A stretch of DNA of 9,731 nt from Clostridia bacterium (lineage in GTDB: Bacteria > Bacillota > Clostridia > Christensenellales > UBA1242). The notes beneath the pieces were generated by a model. It did not search any database. It worked only from the letters and a program-made list of their open reading frames with translations, and was not told where the DNA came from. Below, one piece after another: positions 8,801 to 9,731 of this stretch. The stretch is from assembly GCA_017399515.1 (NCBI GenBank), contig JAFQBZ010000047.1, positions 1-9,731 of the forward strand. Direction: 5' to 3'. The position numbers were made by a program, and so were the translations under genes. Each line of letters opens with the position of its first letter. Position 1 is the stretch's first letter.

Positions 8801-8912
8801 TAGAGAAAGCACATTTGTTACTAGCCCATCTGCTTCAAAATCATCAAAAACTAAAGTTGATGAAAAAGTAGAAACAGAAGAAGTAATTGAAAAAGATGAT
8901 GGTTTCGTATAA
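2868..8912 (+). CDS. Giant membrane-anchored surface protein with tyrosine-rich repeats and carbohydrate-binding-like modules
   Basis: I do not recognise this 2014-residue protein as a named family. A basic N-terminus (MNKIKKFFNSKKK) and hydrophobic stretch (about 14-36) form a signal peptide, with cleavage plausible after Ala37. Residues 40-380 are an acidic, unassigned region. About seven degenerate repeats ending in LYYKY-like strings follow (387-868). The second half holds four segments of alternating strands with the pattern L-x-A-x-x-YY-x-L-x-F...W...FDNI, resembling galactose-binding or CBM beta-sandwiches (about 895-1010, 1070-1325, 1355-1565, 1758-1880). A Pro/Glu linker lies at 1022-1048 and an Asp-rich patch at 1162-1186. 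A Ser/Glu-rich stalk, a helix (about 1937-1962) and a 52-residue charged tail end it: most of the chain is outside, with the C-terminus in the cytoplasm. No catalytic motif or LPXTG is seen. An ATG at 2853 would add five residues but lacks a ribosome site; GGGACGG precedes 2868. Adhesion or glycan binding is a guess. Confidence 0.85.
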   Translation: MNKIKKFFNSKKKAIFSFMLAVVLMLSFNYSPISLLADLVRTNAYKSNTVQTYYANSSTTSETNIGAGVYPSSLSDYFKDSSNNFNIESYYNTRFNDILAGHVDEFLKNVPDVKVGPTGAAEGDKVLYKDLYQLFLDSVEFDTLLEYYTKNKVEFKTKYGCETFKDYAEYFVSHDIEFQTTDPNNPTKTLYAFPNCVYTEGSHEYKVQFYNILANHITGENKVIEDSVEVEGDDGEVIGNFRDGVADGTKFYAQSISYGRVKKHIDDQISATIAIYTYDNETQNKNVAAILANNAPASMSYFFKDNTYETKIEEVQKYVMNTTEDKKSVYIFTAETQTIKDSAAAKGITTMVYDDTGSLLNNHQKYPLLYRPIKSTEYGYLDNYVTYYKYESIPYQTLSDGNYSLFVADDNVTPDEQATYNFLYVNTIDPDDINESYVEVPLPSNDTDRIYFTTLLGITPSSTEDQARFDNLVELFTDDKGTDVTTDDTCKLYLKYKTTERKVIYIQSEQKNQFEIDNQNYSYFADIVEVDYASLTDEQKEEYYEIDGSKFSNYYVTTGYTLYFKKVKENYKTLESVQYEPGQYETKKVPNIPFEQHEVVSKEYEMDSSAKKVYVLIPEEGTNTTSYTEISQADLDSALNNEFVKVPDSIVEEDEMDNTFTYYYRHKKASEKVNKIYIVVSDENYETEKDNEVYKNLNYTVISKSDYKYKEFIAIEKTDANYNENFKLYYKYKSEDQLGGKNIYIQNQITKKNALYIIDDSVTSSDKTTYKDNGRNFITMTTAEYEANYRFYTQLTSDDEFYNLKYTVYYKYNSTEETERLIYTYSTDNNSEYETFTSSSTDYLASDYELIDKDDPNYVEGTNLYYKKIRKAGTENYKEEPNITTYSYTTTSAVSLNANSYYVVSFYVYTNGTYNDPVTPGTPSKPMQASLYVEDSKGYITNAAVENISTEGKWQKRYLFIATNSLSASSIKLSMFMGSKDSIIGSESENFKTATGVVMFDEIKITKINQTDYTKLAIDDKVVQTPPVVEEPESPDPGTPDPASVTPEFDYVDKYGNEIIATSVSSRVNNVINIFNGQTFDKMYDFDSLTSTFESISFADADNVDGYTLPTTELWQMYISRDVSGQGNNYILKQYQKAYKDGKLSVAVVDEESFYDAKLESIEDEDDDDKVIDSDAPDADKTDVEVIKSTFKDNNKVLQLKNTSRQLNLGLISNYFKVEQAQYYKLTVWIYSPDEDASATLTLSSILKTASTQDYGSLLTSTADVKANMKEYTTSQANEYGWIPISFFIEGNALHSQNCYLTLCANKNTTVYFDNISIEKITSSAYDTANSDSDKTTFCLSLAPSTSMLSAGVTNGYFSNVTVTDNYNEIDYTIPRTAESWTVSQKSNEVVAGVIPTTAEYLANSKTSPDVGTFYDKYNNYVVPTNELKYNIYGIYIPATISNPLNNYGGNDTATYEQSGIYRFYTSSISLSASTTYKLSFEFLKGYNFDGKLFASIYTSAVKDANLIETMVIDDSIIEDGWNEYSFYISTDTASTTIYLELGVKNATGTCFFRNVSNVSQTKSIDEIRDDMLPDDKNVATPDGQPVVDIYEKDCFKYVRFVELNAFEFSVHGQDKDTASNLYESKEFTNDLKPTTTFTTGETGVTVASYYTTYETVKYTVTIDKVEYYIKEFVDESTGDKSYKLYSDSNYTDEITVLNGKKVTLDGKNKVIVGTENETEYTITETTKTNYIYNFENDLTINNVFISADELKNEISENVIVIANSYSTDYTFITPKYNTKLDASSYYVLKFYVKTSAFEDGFGLNIDLDSSISRKWTNIDTTDSKYDDLRDEKYGFVCYQVLISTGTSAISTFSAKFSLGSKDSTGSGYAIIAGIELEKFATEKLFNEYSLNYDDVDKDSNDTIIKSYFGTVSNSSSTSDSSSNKNEEEEEVESSMWATFFYIFSSLLLGIVIILALVATIIKKHPIKVVKQEQNDHDRESTFVTSPSASKSSKTKVDEKVETEEVIEKDDGFV
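4026..5471 (+). repeat. About seven degenerate tyrosine-rich protein repeats inside the giant gene
   Basis: Copies end in YYKY (residues 387-390), LYLKY (492-496), LYFKK (562-566), YYYRH (662-666), LYYKY (728-732), VYYKY (808-812) and LYYKK (864-868). Most are followed by a short Lys/Glu-rich link and an IYI- or VYV-like strand (for example KVIYIQSE, KIYIVVSDE, NIYIQNQ), then a Y-x-x-I-S-x-x-D/Y segment and D-x-N-Y-x-E before the next copy. Unit length varies from about 56 to 106 residues. The repeat is visible in protein, not as DNA identity, so it is old or selected. Confidence 0.55.
5550..8507 (+). other. Region of four CBM-like beta-sandwich modules inside the giant gene
   Basis: Each module has a strand pair around a YY-x-L-x-F/W core (SYYVVSFYV near 901, QYYKLTVWI near 1220, TYKLSFEFL near 1475, SYYVLKFYV near 1785) and ends with an FDEI/FDNI-like strand (1000-1003, 1313-1316) or equivalent. 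Modules 2 and 3 also share an upstream segment, GYTLPTTELW (1106-1115) and DYTIPRTAESW (1371-1381), which resembles the N-terminal NG-x-F...W part of CBM4/9/22-type domains (NGYF at 1355-1358). Fold assignment is by pattern only. Confidence 0.45.
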
Positions 8913-8919
8913 TAAACAC

Positions 8920-8948
8920 AAAAAAGAGAGCAAAATGCTCTCTTTTTT
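8920..8948 (+). terminator. Rho-independent terminator of the giant gene
   Basis: GAGAGC (8926-8931) pairs with GCTCTC (8937-8942) around a 5-base AAAAT loop, followed by six T (8943-8948) and preceded by six A (8920-8925). It starts 8 bases after a tandem TAATAA stop. The A-tract makes it potentially bidirectional. Confidence 0.85.
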
Positions 8949-9004
8949 AATGGCCAATTATTCATTTTAAATTCAAAAATCGCTCTCATCGCGTTTAAAT
9001 TAAC

Positions 9005-9044
9005 AAAAAAAGACCACCTTACATAAAAAATAAGGTGGTTTTTT
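9005..9044 (-). terminator. Rho-independent terminator of the GNAT-like gene, likely bidirectional
   Basis: ACCACCTTA (9013-9021) pairs perfectly with TAAGGTGGT (9031-9039) around a 9-base loop. Read on the minus strand it begins just after the TAA of the GNAT gene (stop ending at 9046) and is followed by a run of seven T; on the plus strand it is followed by five T (9040-9044). It would also back up the first terminator. Confidence 0.85.
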
Positions 9045-9045
9045 A

Positions 9046-9731
9046 TTAAACTTTCTTAATATAACAAGTTTTTCTTCTAATGAGATCCCTTTCAAACATA
9101 TCAAGTGAACCAATTGCGCTGGTATTAGTTTCAAGTTGAACACCTGTAACCGCTTCTTTAATATTTGGCATTTCACTAATTCTAGTTAAAATTTTCTTAA
9201 TAATGAATGCTGTAACACCAAGTTTTTGATACTCTTTCTTAACAGCAATAATTCCAAGTTCAATAGCATTAGGTTTTTTAATTGCTTTGAGCCACTTAAT
9301 AAAACCAAATGGTAACATTCTTCCCTTAGTTTCTCTCATTGCATCTGCAAGCGATGGGAATGTTAAACCAAAACCAATAAGTTTTTCTTGTTTATCAAAA
9401 ACCAAACATAAATATTTCTCATTTAAAATAAGTTTAAATGAAGAAATAACTTGCTTTCTAAGTTCATCGTTAAATGGAATTGTTCCATAAAGTTCATCAA
9501 AAGACTCATCTAATAAATCAAAAAACTCATCACCATGGTCTTTGATTAATTGATCAATTGAGCATTGAACTTCATGAAAGCCATATCTCTTTTCAACAAT
9601 ATTAGCAACTCTTTCAACTCTTTCATTCATAGGTTGAGGGCACTTAAATCTCCATTCAACCCATCTAGCGTCTGGTTCAAAACCAAAATCTTCAATAAAC
9701 TTTTGATAATATGGAAAGTTGTAACTTGTAA
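9046..9731 (-). CDS. GNAT-fold acyltransferase-like protein (5' end outside the window)
   Basis: The frame is open from the TAA at 9046 to the right edge, giving 227 visible residues; the ATG at 9630 is internal, because the 33 codons before it read on without a stop and include YNFPYYQKFIEDFGFEPDAR. That segment plus RVERVANIVEKRYGF is typical of a roughly 370-400-residue family of GNAT-like proteins (YghO-like) with a Y-N-x-P-Y-Y-x-x-x-x-E-x-x-G-F motif between two GNAT domains; so about 60% is visible. The C-terminal GNAT domain shows ELGIIAV (157-163) as the central strand and QKLGVTA (168-174) in the acetyl-CoA pyrophosphate loop position Q/R-x-x-G-x-G/A. It ends with LETNTSAIGSLDMFE and a TCYIKK strand, like the family's final E-x-N...Y-K. 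The substrate of this family is unknown to me. It is convergent with the giant gene and has its own terminator. Confidence 0.72.
   Translation of the reverse strand, partial: TSYNFPYYQKFIEDFGFEPDARWVEWRFKCPQPMNERVERVANIVEKRYGFHEVQCSIDQLIKDHGDEFFDLLDESFDELYGTIPFNDELRKQVISSFKLILNEKYLCLVFDKQEKLIGFGLTFPSLADAMRETKGRMLPFGFIKWLKAIKKPNAIELGIIAVKKEYQKLGVTAFIIKKILTRISEMPNIKEAVTGVQLETNTSAIGSLDMFERDLIRRKTCYIKKV

Noticed and set aside
8690..8989. 99-codon minus-strand ORF across the end of the giant gene and its terminator
   Set aside because: It runs through the hairpin terminator and antisense to the tail of the giant protein, with no ribosome site or domain.
1..9731. tRNA, rRNA, CRISPR array, insertion sequence or phage module
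   Set aside because: Coding genes fill nearly all of the window; the gaps (at most 239 bp) show no cloverleaf, no spaced direct repeats, and no transposase or integrase frame.

Overview
The window is AT-rich, uses the standard genetic code (Trp is TGG and no ORF needs TGA read-through), and has clear Shine-Dalgarno sites with GTG and TTG starts beside ATG. Poly-A/poly-T flanked hairpin terminators, an Rnf-type complex, paired half-size TSUP permeases and a very large Tyr/Asn/Thr/Ser-rich membrane-anchored surface protein suggest a low-GC, anaerobic Firmicutes-like bacterium, probably an uncultured gut or host-associated lineage. The lineage is inference; there is no rRNA or other marker to fix it.

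Left part, minus strand (1-2628), transcribed from right to left: two half-size TauE/SafE (TSUP) permease genes, then rnfC, then the 5' part of rnfD, which runs off the left edge. rnfC and rnfD overlap by 8 bp and begin an rnf operon whose remaining genes must lie outside. The RnfC here keeps both C-terminal 4Fe-4S motifs but has lost the two signature motifs of the NADH/FMN-binding domain, so its electron partner may not be NAD. I found no convincing terminator between the TSUP pair and rnfC; rnfC has its own plausible promoter.

Middle (2629-2867): a 239-bp divergent control region. It holds an extended -10 promoter for the TSUP pair overlapped by a short nested palindrome, and a -35/-10 promoter for the giant gene.

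Right part: a 6-kb plus-strand gene (2868-8912) encodes a 2014-residue protein with a signal peptide, an unrecognised N-terminal region, about seven degenerate tyrosine-rich repeats, four beta-sandwich (carbohydrate-binding-module-like) segments, one C-terminal membrane helix and a charged cytoplasmic tail. It has no LPXTG sorting signal. Two hairpin terminators separate it from a convergent minus-strand gene for a GNAT-fold acyltransferase-like protein, whose reading frame stays open to the right edge, so its start is outside the window. Every stretch longer than 300 bases is occupied by a gene.

The giant surface protein and the motif-depleted RnfC are the most unusual items. Nothing in the sequence ties them functionally to each other.
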